Shown here in pieces: positions 9,076 to 17,411 of a stretch of 64,000 nucleotides of DNA. Within the stretch, counting starts at the first letter, position 1. Every line of letters starts with the position of its first letter. The translations under genes and the position numbers were made by a program. The DNA comes from an uncultured Flavobacteriales bacterium. GTDB lineage: Bacteria > Bacteroidota > Bacteroidia > Flavobacteriales_D > Crocinitomicaceae. The notes under the pieces are model-generated. The model was not told the DNA's origin, made no database searches, and saw nothing but the letters and a program-made list of their open reading frames with translations. The DNA lies in the NCBI GenBank assembly GCA_937876195.1, contig CALEIK010000017.1:1-64000 (forward strand). The letters run 5' to 3'.

Positions 9076-10122
9076 TTAGACGATTTCTCCTCCGCAGCTA
9101 GAGCCCGATCCAGCGGTGCATCCGTAGCAGTGTTGGTTGACAATAATGTCTCTTTGGTTCAACTCCACTAAATTAAACGTCGACAAGTGTTGTCCTTTCG
9201 CTGCCACTTTTAACTCCAACATCTGATTGAAATCACAATCGTACAAATATCCATCCCAGCCAACAGAAATCGTGTTTCTACACATGACGTTCTCCGCCGC
9301 AGTTGGATTGAAGGCATTGACCAATTTCTCCATGTAGCCAGCGTAATTCTCACTCGCCACTAGGTACTGCAAATAGCGACTGATGGGAAGGTTTGTAATT
9401 GCAAACAGTTGGTTAAACGCTATATCGAAACGCCCTGCCAATCGCTGTTTAAAATCCTTTTCTAAATCTTTCTGATCAGGGGGTAAAAATGCACCAGAGG
9501 GATTGTACACCAAATTGAGCGTAAGTCCACTCCCCTCTTTTCCATAACCAACCGCGTTGAGCATTTGAAGTGCAGTAATACTTTTATCAAAAACACCATC
9601 TCCGCGTTGTGCATCGGTTTTCGTTGATGTAAAATAAGGCAAGGACGAAACAACCTCCACCTTGTGCTTTTTGAAAAATTCGGGCAAATCGTTGTATTTC
9701 TTGTTCGCTACGATAATCGTCAGATTGCAGCGCACAATGATCTTTTTCCCAAGCTGGCTGAGCTGTTCAACGAACCAACGGAAATCTGGATTCATTTCTG
9801 GTGCTCCGCCTGTCAAATCTACCGTAGAGCAATTCGTTTTCGACAGCGCTTCGAGGCACAATTGCATCGTTTCACGCGTCATAATCTCCTTTCGGTCAGG
9901 CCCTGCATCAACGTGGCAATGTTTGCACACTTGATTACACATCTTCCCGAGGTTGATTTGGAAAATGTCCAATTCTACTGGTTTTAGCGGCAACAACGCA
10001 TTTTCTGACAACTTTTCTTCAAAGCGCGTCAATCCTGCATTCTTTAAAAGATCCAGCTGCGTCTTTGATTCAGAAAGTGAATGCTTTTGTGCTTGTAACG
10101 ATTTGTGCGTGGCACTCTCCAT
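9076..10122 (-). CDS. arsS: Radical SAM/Cys-rich protein, arsenosugar biosynthesis ArsS-like
   Basis: The protein has about 348 residues. The radical SAM cluster motif CNQVCKHCHVDAG (CxxxCxxC) is near residue 60. The C terminus carries the Cys-rich signature HCYGCTAGSGSSCGGE, the mark of the DUF3641 ArsS family. ArsS is thought to act after ArsM in making arsenosugars, adding the adenosyl-derived ribose to a methylated arsenical. No arsM lies in this window. The AhpD-like partner is immediately upstream. An earlier GTG/TTG-type start at 10143 is possible, but the ATG at 10122 overlaps the upstream stop as TAATG, the same coupling seen at murA, and is preferred. Some relatives carry selenocysteine at the C terminus; here only Cys codons are present. 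Confidence 0.85.
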   Translation of the reverse strand: MESATHKSLQAQKHSLSESKTQLDLLKNAGLTRFEEKLSENALLPLKPVELDIFQINLGKMCNQVCKHCHVDAGPDRKEIMTRETMQLCLEALSKTNCSTVDLTGGAPEMNPDFRWFVEQLSQLGKKIIVRCNLTIIVANKKYNDLPEFFKKHKVEVVSSLPYFTSTKTDAQRGDGVFDKSITALQMLNAVGYGKEGSGLTLNLVYNPSGAFLPPDQKDLEKDFKQRLAGRFDIAFNQLFAITNLPISRYLQYLVASENYAGYMEKLVNAFNPTAAENVMCRNTISVGWDGYLYDCDFNQMLELKVAAKGQHLSTFNLVELNQRDIIVNQHCYGCTAGSGSSCGGEIV

Positions 10123-10454
10123 TACATCGATAGTTCCTTGCACTTGTTCATCATTTGAACACCATGCACCAACGTCGCTCCACCCTTAATCGCACCAGCA
10201 ACGTGCACTGCTTCCATCATTTGTTCTTCATCGCATCCTTTTTCCATGGCATCTTGCGTGTAAGCATCAATGCAGTAAGGACATTGTACCGCATGTGAAA
10301 CAGCGAGTGCAATCAATGATTTCTCACGTTTCGTTAAAGCTCCTTCTTCAAATACACTTCCGTAATATTCAAAAAATTTCTTTCCTAGCTCTGGTTGAAA
10401 TTCAGAAATCTCACCAAATTTTTTCAAGTCGTCGGGATTGTAGTATGTTTTCAT
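10122..10454 (-). CDS. AhpD/carboxymuconolactone decarboxylase-like protein paired with ArsS
   Basis: The 110-residue product has one CMD/AhpD domain. The redox pair is CPYC in HAVQCPYCIDAYTQDAMEKG, with the downstream His of the family in EAVHVAGAIKGGA. It matches the small peroxidase-like proteins often encoded next to the ArsS radical SAM protein. It may supply or relay reducing equivalents; that is inference. The frame opens further upstream, but the extra 14 residues are not family-like, so the ATG at 10454 (MKTYYNPDDLKKFG) is chosen. It overlaps arsS by 1 nt. Confidence 0.85.
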   Translation of the reverse strand: MKTYYNPDDLKKFGEISEFQPELGKKFFEYYGSVFEEGALTKREKSLIALAVSHAVQCPYCIDAYTQDAMEKGCDEEQMMEAVHVAGAIKGGATLVHGVQMMNKCKELSM

Positions 10455-10517
10455 TTTTATCAGTTTAAAGTTTAATAGTTCATGCTTCGACTTCACTTAG
10501 CATTCAAGTTTAAAGAG

Positions 10518-11408
10518 TTAAATTTTGGAGAATAATTTAGCTTTTAGACCTTTCCATTTATAGATTTTCGCATAGGCGAAGAGCAATAAGGGTTGAAGGA
10601 GAATAATGGTCAGCCATGATTCCCAGCCAAACACAGGCCCTGTTCGATCTATAAACAGCGCGTCTGTGTGAAACGCTTGCCAGTCGTTGGTTAAAATCAT
10701 CGAAGCAAAAATATTGTTGATTGCGTGATATCCCATTGCGAGTTCCATTCCATCGTCAAAAACCGTCAATAAACCCAAAAACACGCCCGTTGAAATGTAA
10801 TAGACGAGCAAGACATCTCCAATCAATGCAACTTCAGGGTTTGCCCAGTGAAGCAATCCGAAGAGAATTCCTGATAAAAGTATAGCCATCCAGGCGCGCT
10901 TAAAAAGTCGTCCAAAACCTTGGAGCAAGTATCCACGAAACAGCAATTCTTCCGCAGAAGTTTGAATGGGAATTAAAAACACCGAAATCAACGTCAACAC
11001 CAAAAAGGTAGAAGGATTAAAGTTCCAATCGACTGGCGCACCGCTCAAAATTCCAATGACCAGCGACACCACGAGTACTACTCCCCAGATGGTGAATGAA
11101 GTAAAAAACCGCTTCCAGTCAAATGAAGTACGCGTAGTAAAGACGTTTAGAATCGGGCGTTTATGAATGTGCTTGACACATAATAGTAGCGACACAAATA
11201 CAAACGCAAATGGAATTAGAAGTAAGGAAAGCACCGTGTTTAAATCCGTCGTTTCGGGGATGTCTGCCAATGAAAATCCCAACACACTGTTGGCAATCAT
11301 TTCGACGATTACTTGTCCAACAATCAGAGACAGCATGACAATACAAATGGTCAGCAGGTACAATCCTGCATTTTCATTCGATTTATTGGTCTGCCCGATA
11401 AAACTCAT
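10518..11408 (-). CDS. CPBP family intramembrane glutamic protease
   Basis: This 296-residue protein has about eight membrane segments. The three conserved CPBP/Abi motifs are present: EELLFRG (Glu153, Glu154), FGLLHWAN (His187) and GYHAINNIF (His228). Relatives include eukaryotic Rce1 CAAX proteases and bacteriocin self-protection proteins; the substrate here is unknown. It starts 3 nt after the dnaJ stop and is probably in the same transcript, although it has no obvious link to chaperone function. Confidence 0.9.
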   Translation of the reverse strand: MSFIGQTNKSNENAGLYLLTICIVMLSLIVGQVIVEMIANSVLGFSLADIPETTDLNTVLSLLLIPFAFVFVSLLLCVKHIHKRPILNVFTTRTSFDWKRFFTSFTIWGVVLVVSLVIGILSGAPVDWNFNPSTFLVLTLISVFLIPIQTSAEELLFRGYLLQGFGRLFKRAWMAILLSGILFGLLHWANPEVALIGDVLLVYYISTGVFLGLLTVFDDGMELAMGYHAINNIFASMILTNDWQAFHTDALFIDRTGPVFGWESWLTIILLQPLLLFAYAKIYKWKGLKAKLFSKI

Positions 11409-11411
11409 GAT

Positions 11412-12533
11412 CTATTGGAACATGTCCTTCATCCGTTGAAAAAATCCTTTGTCGTTATGATCAGGACTTGGAATAAAATTGTCGCTTTCTCTAAGTTTCT
11501 CTAAGATTTCCTTTTCCTCTTTTGAAACTTTTTTCGGTGTCCACACATTGATATGCACGAATAAATCACCGTGTCCATACCCTTGAAGAATTGGCAATCC
11601 CTTTCCTTTGAGTCGCAGTACCTTTCCGCTTTGCGTTCCTGGTTCTACTTTAATTTTCGCCTTTCCTGAAACCGTTGGAACTTCCATGGAATGTCCGAGT
11701 ACGGCATCTACAAAATTCACGTACGCATCGTAATGCAAATGGTCTCCATCTCGACGTAAATCTTCGTTTGGAACTTCTTCAATCACCACGATTAAATCAC
11801 CTGGAATTCCATCGAACGGTCCAGCATTTCCTTTGCCTTGAACGCTCAGTTGCATGCCATCCATCACTCCAGCTGGGATTTGAATCTCAATCACTTCCTC
11901 TTTTCGCTCCAAACCTTGTGCATCGGCGTTTGAAGGTCGCTTATCGATCATTTTTCCAGCACCTTGACAGGTGTTACACGTCGATTGCGTTTGCATAGCA
12001 CCCAAGAAAGTCTGAGAAACTCGGGTAATACGTCCTGTCCCGTTGCACGTTTGGCAATCTTTGTACGTCACGCCATCAGCGTTCACCAGCTTATTGACTT
12101 TGATTTTTTTCTCAACGCCATCTGCAATTTCTTGCAGTGTCAGTTTTATTTTTACACGGAGATTTGTCCCACGAACAGTACGTGCTCTGCCTCGACTTCC
12201 ACCAAAACTTCCGCCGCCTCCACCAAAAGCGCCACCGAAGATATCGCCGAACTGGGAGAAAATATCGTCCATGTTCATTCCACCTCCACCAAAGCCACCA
12301 GCTCCACCGACACCTGCGTGACCGTATTGATCATAGCGTGATTTCTTCTCAGCGTTACTTAATACCTCATAGGCTTCCGCAGCTTCCTTGAATTTCTCTT
12401 CCGCAGCGGCATCTCCCTCATTTTTATCAGGGTGATACTTCAACGCCAATTTTCGGTATGCTTTTTTTATTTCAGTAGCGTCAGCGTTCTTTGAAACACC
12501 CAATACCTCGTAATAATCTCTTTTTGCACTCAT
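11412..12533 (-). CDS. dnaJ: Chaperone DnaJ with only one zinc centre
   Basis: This 373-residue Hsp40 co-chaperone stimulates the DnaK ATPase. It has a J domain (residues 1-70, HPD at 34-36), a G/F-rich region (about 71-118) and the two C-terminal beta-barrel substrate domains. A type I DnaJ normally has four CxxCxGxG motifs. Here only two remain: CQTCNGTG (Cys160, Cys163) and CNTCQGAG (Cys186, Cys189). The first and fourth motifs, which together bind zinc I, are replaced by NADGVTYKD and RPSNADAQGLERK. Motifs 2 and 3, which bind zinc II, are kept. The gene follows grpE after a repeat-filled spacer, and its 5' end is duplicated in that spacer. Confidence 0.95.
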   Translation of the reverse strand: MSAKRDYYEVLGVSKNADATEIKKAYRKLALKYHPDKNEGDAAAEEKFKEAAEAYEVLSNAEKKSRYDQYGHAGVGGAGGFGGGGMNMDDIFSQFGDIFGGAFGGGGGSFGGSRGRARTVRGTNLRVKIKLTLQEIADGVEKKIKVNKLVNADGVTYKDCQTCNGTGRITRVSQTFLGAMQTQSTCNTCQGAGKMIDKRPSNADAQGLERKEEVIEIQIPAGVMDGMQLSVQGKGNAGPFDGIPGDLIVVIEEVPNEDLRRDGDHLHYDAYVNFVDAVLGHSMEVPTVSGKAKIKVEPGTQSGKVLRLKGKGLPILQGYGHGDLFVHINVWTPKKVSKEEKEILEKLRESDNFIPSPDHNDKGFFQRMKDMFQ

Positions 12534-12763
12534 ATTTTTATTGGACTATAAGATGTTAAGATCCAAGATGTTAAGACTCGATTTTTCAGTACGATTAGGT
12601 CTTAAAGTCTTGACTCTTGCAGTCTTAATATCTATTTTTATCTCTTTTTGCACTCATATCTTTGTTGGACTAAAAGATGTTAAGATCCAAGATGTTAAGA
12701 CTCGATTTTTCAGTACGATTAGGTCTTAAAGTCTTGACTCTTGCAGTCTTAATATCTATTTTT
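12516..12763. repeat. 124-bp tandem duplication covering the dnaJ start
   Basis: The unit at 12516-12639 is repeated almost exactly at 12640-12763, and a degenerate third copy continues to about 12842. Each full unit begins with the first codons of dnaJ (minus strand ATGAGTGCAAAAAGAGAT), so a second dnaJ-like start lies at 12657. It is followed by four codons (KNRY) and a stop. The rest of the unit is a dispersed motif also found between ruvX and dapD. The whole 312-bp grpE-dnaJ gap consists of this material; no gene is seen. Confidence 0.85.
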
Positions 12764-12845
12764 TAATCTCTTTTTGACTTTATAACTTCAAATTCCTCGT
12801 AAAATTAGGTCTTAACATCTTGAATCTTGTAGTCTTAAAATCTAC

Positions 12846-13391
12846 TTATTGCCCCACCACCACTTTCGCAAAGCGAATCACTTTATCATTCAAATAATAT
12901 CCTTTTTCTACGGCTTCAATCACTTTTCCTCTTTGCTTTTTGGAAGGCGCGGGAACATTGGCAATTGCTTCGTGAATTTCCACGTCAAAATCCTTTCCTT
13001 CAGAATCCATCGCTTTTAAACCTTTTGCTTCAAGCGTAGTTCTAAACTTATTGAAAATCAACTTAAAACCTTCCTTGACGCTGTCAATATCTTGAGAAGT
13101 TTCATTGTTTTTAATGGCACGTTCAAAATCATCTAGCGTTGGAATAACATCCTTTAAAACACTCGCACTCGCAGTACTGATGATGTCCAGTTTTTCTTTG
13201 TTCGTACGCTTTCTAAAATTATCAAATTCGGCGTGGAGCCTTAAATACTTATTGTTGAGTTCAGCATAACGTTCTTCAGCAGTTGGTTCGCTTGCTTTTT
13301 CGTTGTCTACCTCAGACCCTGTAGATTCTACATTCTCAGCATTTTCATTGACAACTTGCTCGTCATTCTTTATTTCCTTTTCTTCAGACAT
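12846..13391 (-). CDS. grpE: Nucleotide exchange factor GrpE
   Basis: The product has 181 residues. An acidic disordered N-terminal part (about 1-40) precedes a long coiled-coil helix (AELNNKYLRLHAEFDNFRKRTNKEK) and the C-terminal beta-wing domain (IHEAIANVPAPSKKQRGKVIEAVEKGYYLNDKVIRFAKVVVGQ). GrpE releases ADP from DnaK in the heat-shock folding cycle. dnaJ lies downstream on the same strand, 312 nt away. dnaK is not in the window. The -7 box at 13424-13431 gives a leader of about 29 nt. Confidence 0.95.
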   Translation of the reverse strand: MSEEKEIKNDEQVVNENAENVESTGSEVDNEKASEPTAEERYAELNNKYLRLHAEFDNFRKRTNKEKLDIISTASASVLKDVIPTLDDFERAIKNNETSQDIDSVKEGFKLIFNKFRTTLEAKGLKAMDSEGKDFDVEIHEAIANVPAPSKKQRGKVIEAVEKGYYLNDKVIRFAKVVVGQ

Positions 13392-13423
13392 CTTCCTAAA
13401 AAATTAATTTCAACACTGCTCGT

Positions 13424-13431
13424 CAAAGATA
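13424..13431 (-). promoter_or_regulatory. Predicted -7 box for grpE
   Basis: TATCTTTG on the minus strand matches TAnnTTTG, with the grpE ATG 32 nt downstream. No -33 TTG was found at standard spacing. No heat-shock-type operator (CIRCE) is visible. Confidence 0.45.
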
Positions 13432-13595
13432 TTGCCAATTGTGGAAATAAGACAGAGTGTCATAATTTTTAGTTGAGCTACTGACATTTCATCAATATCC
13501 ACTGACAAAAGGAGTGTGGGATTGACTTATAATAAGGTCTAAAGTTCTTTTGAGGGCTTATGAAATTTCTTATATTTAAAAAATCAATTACAACA

Positions 13596-14579
13596 ATGAA
13601 GCACCTCACATCATTAGCAATTCTAAGTTTATTACTATGCAATTTTACTTTTGCGCAGGACCAAGGAAAGTATTCTGAGCTTGCGGCAGAAGCTTGGAGT
13701 CTTTACGAATCTGAAAATTTCGGGCAGGCTGCTGAAAAGTACAAAGAGGCTTTTGAACAGTTAGGTGGTAAAGCGTATCCCGATGACAGGTACAATGCTG
13801 CTTGTTCATATGCTTTAGCTGACAGTGTAGAAAGTTCGTTTTACCATTTGTTCTATTTGGCAGAAAACCCAAAAATCCTGTACAGCGATTTGAATCAACT
13901 TTCAACTGACACTGATTTAGAAGTATTGCACACCGACCAGCGCTGGGAACACCTTCTAAAAATCGTAACCGCCAACAAAGATGAATACGAAAAATATTTT
14001 GATAAAGCGCTAGTCGCGCAACTTGATACTATTTACCAATTGGATCAAAACTACCGAAATCAAATTGACGAAATTGAAGAGAAATATGGATGGGAATCTG
14101 ATGAAATGAAAGCTCATTGGAAAATCATTCAAGAGAAAGACTCCTTGAACCTGTTAAAAGTGAGCAAGATCCTTGATGAACGTGGTTGGCTTGGTGCTGA
14201 AGTCGTTGGAAATCAAGGTAATTCCGCGCTGTTTTTAGTCATCCAACATGCCGATATTGAAACTCAAGAAAAGTACTTACCAATGATGCGCGAAGCTGTT
14301 AAAGCGGGCAATGCACGTTCAAGTAGTTTAGCATTATTGGAAGACAGGGTCGCTTTACGAAAAGGAGAAAAACAAATTTATGGCAGTCAAGTAAGTCGCG
14401 ACACAGAATCGGGGGAATATTATGTATTGCCACTGATTGACCCTGATAATGTTGACAAAAGACGAGCAGAAGTTGGACTTGATCCCATTCAAAACTACAT
14501 TTCCAATTGGGGTATGACTTGGGACGTTGAAGATTACAAGAAGAGACTACCGGAATATGAAGCGAAACAAAAACAATAA
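13596..14579 (+). CDS. Secreted DUF6624-type protein with TPR-like N-terminal part
   Basis: The product has about 327 residues. The chosen ATG gives a clear signal peptide (MKHLTSLAILSLLLCNFTFA, then QDQGK). The frame stays open 12 codons further upstream, which would disrupt the signal. Residues about 25-125 form TPR-like helical pairs (AWSLYESENFGQAAEKYKEAFE; YNAACSYALAD). The C-terminal half contains SSSLALLEDRVALRKGEKQIYGSQ and GLDPIQNY, which I associate with DUF6624. The function is unknown; it probably sits in the periplasm or outside the cell. It is a single gene between grpE and the ankyrin gene. Confidence 0.75.
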   Translation: MKHLTSLAILSLLLCNFTFAQDQGKYSELAAEAWSLYESENFGQAAEKYKEAFEQLGGKAYPDDRYNAACSYALADSVESSFYHLFYLAENPKILYSDLNQLSTDTDLEVLHTDQRWEHLLKIVTANKDEYEKYFDKALVAQLDTIYQLDQNYRNQIDEIEEKYGWESDEMKAHWKIIQEKDSLNLLKVSKILDERGWLGAEVVGNQGNSALFLVIQHADIETQEKYLPMMREAVKAGNARSSSLALLEDRVALRKGEKQIYGSQVSRDTESGEYYVLPLIDPDNVDKRRAEVGLDPIQNYISNWGMTWDVEDYKKRLPEYEAKQKQ

Positions 14580-14640
14580 AGTTGTGCCCATCGAGCTTAT
14601 TATTTGAGGAGAATTAATTCACATTTACCTCATCCTAAAA

Positions 14641-14807
14641 ATGAAACTACTAATCACATTTCTCCTTATTCTTCTACAACAGCGGGTCACGCACAAGAAA
14701 CTCTTCATTTTAAAGGCTGTAAATTAGGCATTCAGTATAGTTTACGGGGAGAAATTACAAAACGACGCGAGATACTTAAATCTAGATATACGACAAATTG
14801 CGTATAG
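14641..14807 (+). pseudogene. Possible remnant of a small secreted-protein gene, frameshifted
   Basis: One frame from ATG 14641 reads as a signal peptide core (MKLLITFLLILLQQRV) and stops soon after. The neighbouring frame continues with HAQETLHFKGCKLGIQYSL and runs to a stop at 14807. The AQE junction looks like a signal peptidase site followed by a mature start, so a single-nucleotide indel near 14685 would join the two. No relative is known to me, so this could be chance. Nothing else is seen in the 280-nt gap. Confidence 0.35.
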
Positions 14808-14828
14808 GATGCTAATAATCAGCGTGCT

Positions 14829-14836
14829 TATCTTTG
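14829..14836 (+). promoter_or_regulatory. Predicted -7 box for the ankyrin gene
   Basis: TATCTTTG lies 23 nt before the ATG at 14860. It is a full match to TAnnTTTG, but no TTG is at the -33 spacing. Confidence 0.45.
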
Positions 14837-14859
14837 TAGCAACTTAAAAACCAAAAAAC

Positions 14860-16164
14860 ATGAAAAAGACAATCACACTATTTGCACTTGCAATTGTAAC
14901 CAGTTTTTGCACATTCGCCGGCTCTACGGACGACATGTGGGAATCCTTTAAAACACACGATGTAAACAAATTGAAATCCGCAATTGCTGCGGGAGCAGAT
15001 GTCAATGCGTTGGATAAAAATGGTTCACCTGCGCTAAATTCGGCTGCAATCTGGCCTGACATGGTACAACTTATGATTGAAGCGAAAGCCGATGTCAACA
15101 ACGCAGGAAAGTCGGATATGACGCCTTTAATGATGGCAGCCATGATGAGTATTCCTGAAAGCATGAAGCTATTGATAGATGCAGGTGCGGATTCAAAGTT
15201 TAAAATGAAAAATGGCATGTCCATTTTACATTATGCGACGTGGAGAAGCAATTGTGCTGAGTGCGTTCAACTCTTAGTTGATGATGGCGCTGATGTAAAT
15301 GCAAAAGACAACAATGGTGAAACCCCTTTAACTATAATGATGACTGCAAGTACCGCAAAGTCCAGAGCAGAAACTGTTGTTTACACAGTCAATGGCTACA
15401 AAGCAGGTGGAATCACAGTAATGCCTGACAAGTACATGAATCCAAAAGAATCAGATTGGGACAATCCCGATAAATTGATTGAAATATTGGTTAAAGCTGG
15501 AGCTGATGTCAATGCTTCAAATGCTGTAGGAACAACGCCACTGATAACTGCTGCATACTTTAACAAAGTAGCATTGATGGAGATGTTGATTGAAGCGGGA
15601 GCTGATATTTCCAAAAAAGAAAAAACAGGAGTCAGCGCAATGAGTTATGCTGCACGAAATGGAAACATGGAAGCAATGGATTTGTTACTTGAAAAAGGAG
15701 CAGATATCAACGAAACTTTTTCTGAGTGGGACGCTAAAAACGGTACCAATTTGAAGGACTTTACGCTTTTGAGTTACGCCATTATGAAAAACCAAATGGA
15801 TGTTGTCAAAAAACTACTCGATAAAGGGGCAAAATGTGACATTGATGTTCACGGTCGTTATTACTCACCTTTGACATCGTGCTATACCGTGTTAAAGAAC
15901 AAAAAGCCAATCTTTTATGCGATTGAAAACAACAACTTAGAAATGGTGAAATTGCTCGTGGAGAAATGTGGAATTATTGCTGGAGATCCAAGTTATATTA
16001 TGACGGTTGATCAGAAACAAAAGCAATACTCACAAGAAGTAGGCGGTGTAGTCATTACTAAAACAACTTGTTTTAAAGACGGTGTGTACAGACCATCTTC
16101 CTACGCAAAGGAGCTTGGTTTTAAGGATATTTCAGATTATCTAAAATCGCACAAGTTTAAATAA
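14860..16164 (+). CDS. Secreted ankyrin-repeat protein
   Basis: The product has 434 residues with a signal peptide (MKKTITLFALAIVTSFCTFA). At least seven ankyrin repeats follow, each showing variants of GADVNALDKNGSPAL, such as GADVNAKDNNGETPL, GADVNASNAVGTTPL, GADISKKEKTGVSAM and GADINETF. An insert at about residues 165-205 (TVVYTVNGYKAGG) interrupts the array. The C-terminal 60 residues do not look like repeats and may cap the solenoid. The partner is unknown; it is probably a periplasmic protein-binding scaffold. There is no sorting domain. It is monocistronic, with a promoter box upstream and a terminator hairpin downstream. Confidence 0.88.
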   Translation: MKKTITLFALAIVTSFCTFAGSTDDMWESFKTHDVNKLKSAIAAGADVNALDKNGSPALNSAAIWPDMVQLMIEAKADVNNAGKSDMTPLMMAAMMSIPESMKLLIDAGADSKFKMKNGMSILHYATWRSNCAECVQLLVDDGADVNAKDNNGETPLTIMMTASTAKSRAETVVYTVNGYKAGGITVMPDKYMNPKESDWDNPDKLIEILVKAGADVNASNAVGTTPLITAAYFNKVALMEMLIEAGADISKKEKTGVSAMSYAARNGNMEAMDLLLEKGADINETFSEWDAKNGTNLKDFTLLSYAIMKNQMDVVKKLLDKGAKCDIDVHGRYYSPLTSCYTVLKNKKPIFYAIENNNLEMVKLLVEKCGIIAGDPSYIMTVDQKQKQYSQEVGGVVITKTTCFKDGVYRPSSYAKELGFKDISDYLKSHKFK

Positions 16165-16193
16165 ACCACCAGAAAAGTTACCAAGAATACATC

Positions 16194-16248
16194 GGGTAGA
16201 TGGGGCAAGCGCTAGAGTCAACTTTAGAGCGTCCCTTCTACCCTTTTT
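16194..16248 (+). terminator. Terminator after the ankyrin gene
   Basis: GGGTAGA (16194-16200) pairs with TCTACCC (16237-16243), with an inner CGCT/AGCG pairing, and is followed by five T. It lies in the short gap between two convergent genes. Confidence 0.7.
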
Positions 16249-16253
16249 GCTAC

Positions 16254-17297
16254 CTACAACTCTCCCAACCACTGCATCGTGTCTACACCATCCGCATAGT
16301 CATCCAGTTCTGGTGCCTGCGCCTTTCCAAATGGTGTGTAGTTCTTTCCTACCACGACTTGAATTTTATCTTGATGTAGGGAGATATAGTCATCCACCTC
16401 TTGGTGCGTTTCATAAAAATGATAATTGACCATTGCTAGTGGTGAAAATAACTCCTCCGTTTCTCGAATTAAGACAAAGTTATTATCTAGTAATTCAATT
16501 TTATTCATCAAATAAACCGCCTTGTTGTAATCGTAGTTATTGCCGTACTTGTTGTTATTGATAACATTTGAAAAAGGGAAAATTCCTTCAAAAAAGCGTG
16601 AGATTTCAAATCCCTTTGGAAACAAGATGTGGGAGACATTTCGACATCCCAAGCCAAAATAACTAAAAATGTCAGTGCCAAGCATCTCTATTTCCTCTTT
16701 GGTTTCCTCTCCTGTCAGTACAGCCAAAGATGTTCGATTACTTCTAAAAATGTGTGGATACTTCCCAAAATATTGTTCAAAATACTTCAAGGAATTATCA
16801 CTTCCCGTGGCAATTACAGCCTCCATTTGTTCAATGCGTCCTGTGGTGAGAACGATACGCTCTTTCAACGCTGGAACAAAAATGCATAAATGTTCTACGA
16901 ATGCAGGTAAAAGCGTTTTGTCATCCGAACTGAGTTTGCAAATGGCTTTGTTTCCTGTGATAAGCACACACAAGAAATCATGAAATCCAACGAGGGGAAT
17001 ATTTCCAGCCATAATGAGCGCAACAGACTTCGGTGAGCTTGAATAAACGTACTTTTTCGACCAATTGGTCAATTTCTCTTCGATCAGCATGCCTCCGAGC
17101 GCAATTAAACTTTGCCGCACATTTTCTGGCGTAAACCAACCATTAAATGCAATTTGTCGATTCACCAACGCTTGAAGTCCTTCGTATTCATCTTTTGTCA
17201 CACCACTGCTAAAGCCTTCCCAAGCGCGGTTTTCACCCACTGCTGTCATAAGCTTACCCAGCTGAACAAATCCTCCTATTACCTCTTCTTGTTTCAC
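16254..17297 (-). CDS. LuxC-type acyl-CoA reductase
   Basis: The protein has about 347 residues and belongs to the aldehyde-dehydrogenase-like LuxC family, which reduces acyl-CoA to fatty aldehyde with NAD(P)H. NIPLVGFHDFLCVLITGNKAICKLSSDDK is the nucleotide-binding core, and GLGCRNVSHI contains the probable catalytic Cys. It is shorter than Vibrio LuxC (about 480), as other Bacteroidetes members are. A TTG at 17324 is possible as start. However, the -7 box TATTTTTG at 17302-17309 lies inside that extension, and GTG 17297 follows it by 4 nt, suggesting a leaderless transcript. It diverges from a ferredoxin gene. The substrate chain length and final product are unknown. Confidence 0.82.
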   Translation of the reverse strand: MKQEEVIGGFVQLGKLMTAVGENRAWEGFSSGVTKDEYEGLQALVNRQIAFNGWFTPENVRQSLIALGGMLIEEKLTNWSKKYVYSSSPKSVALIMAGNIPLVGFHDFLCVLITGNKAICKLSSDDKTLLPAFVEHLCIFVPALKERIVLTTGRIEQMEAVIATGSDNSLKYFEQYFGKYPHIFRSNRTSLAVLTGEETKEEIEMLGTDIFSYFGLGCRNVSHILFPKGFEISRFFEGIFPFSNVINNNKYGNNYDYNKAVYLMNKIELLDNNFVLIRETEELFSPLAMVNYHFYETHQEVDDYISLHQDKIQVVVGKNYTPFGKAQAPELDDYADGVDTMQWLGEL

Positions 17298-17301
17298 GGT
17301 G

Positions 17302-17309
17302 CAAAAATA
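17302..17309 (-). promoter_or_regulatory. Predicted -7 box, leaderless type, for the acyl-CoA reductase
   Basis: TATTTTTG on the minus strand is separated from the GTG start at 17297 by only CACC. Transcription starting about 4 nt after the box would give a leader of 0-1 nt. Confidence 0.45.
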
Positions 17310-17383
17310 GGCTGTTTGTCTCAAAAACCTACTTTAGGCTGGATTTTTTAATTGGAACATTCGTAGAAGTAAAACTAGGTCCG

Positions 17384-17391
17384 TATATTTG
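17384..17391 (+). promoter_or_regulatory. Predicted -7 box for the ferredoxin gene
   Basis: TATATTTG is a full TAnnTTTG match, 20 nt before the ATG at 17412. No -33 TTG at normal spacing. Confidence 0.5.
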
Positions 17392-17411
17392 CACCATCAA
17401 ACGAAGATAAA

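Noticed and set aside
12043..12391. Plus-strand Pro- and His-rich open frames inside dnaJ
   Set aside because: They are the antisense reading of the Gly/Phe-rich region of dnaJ.
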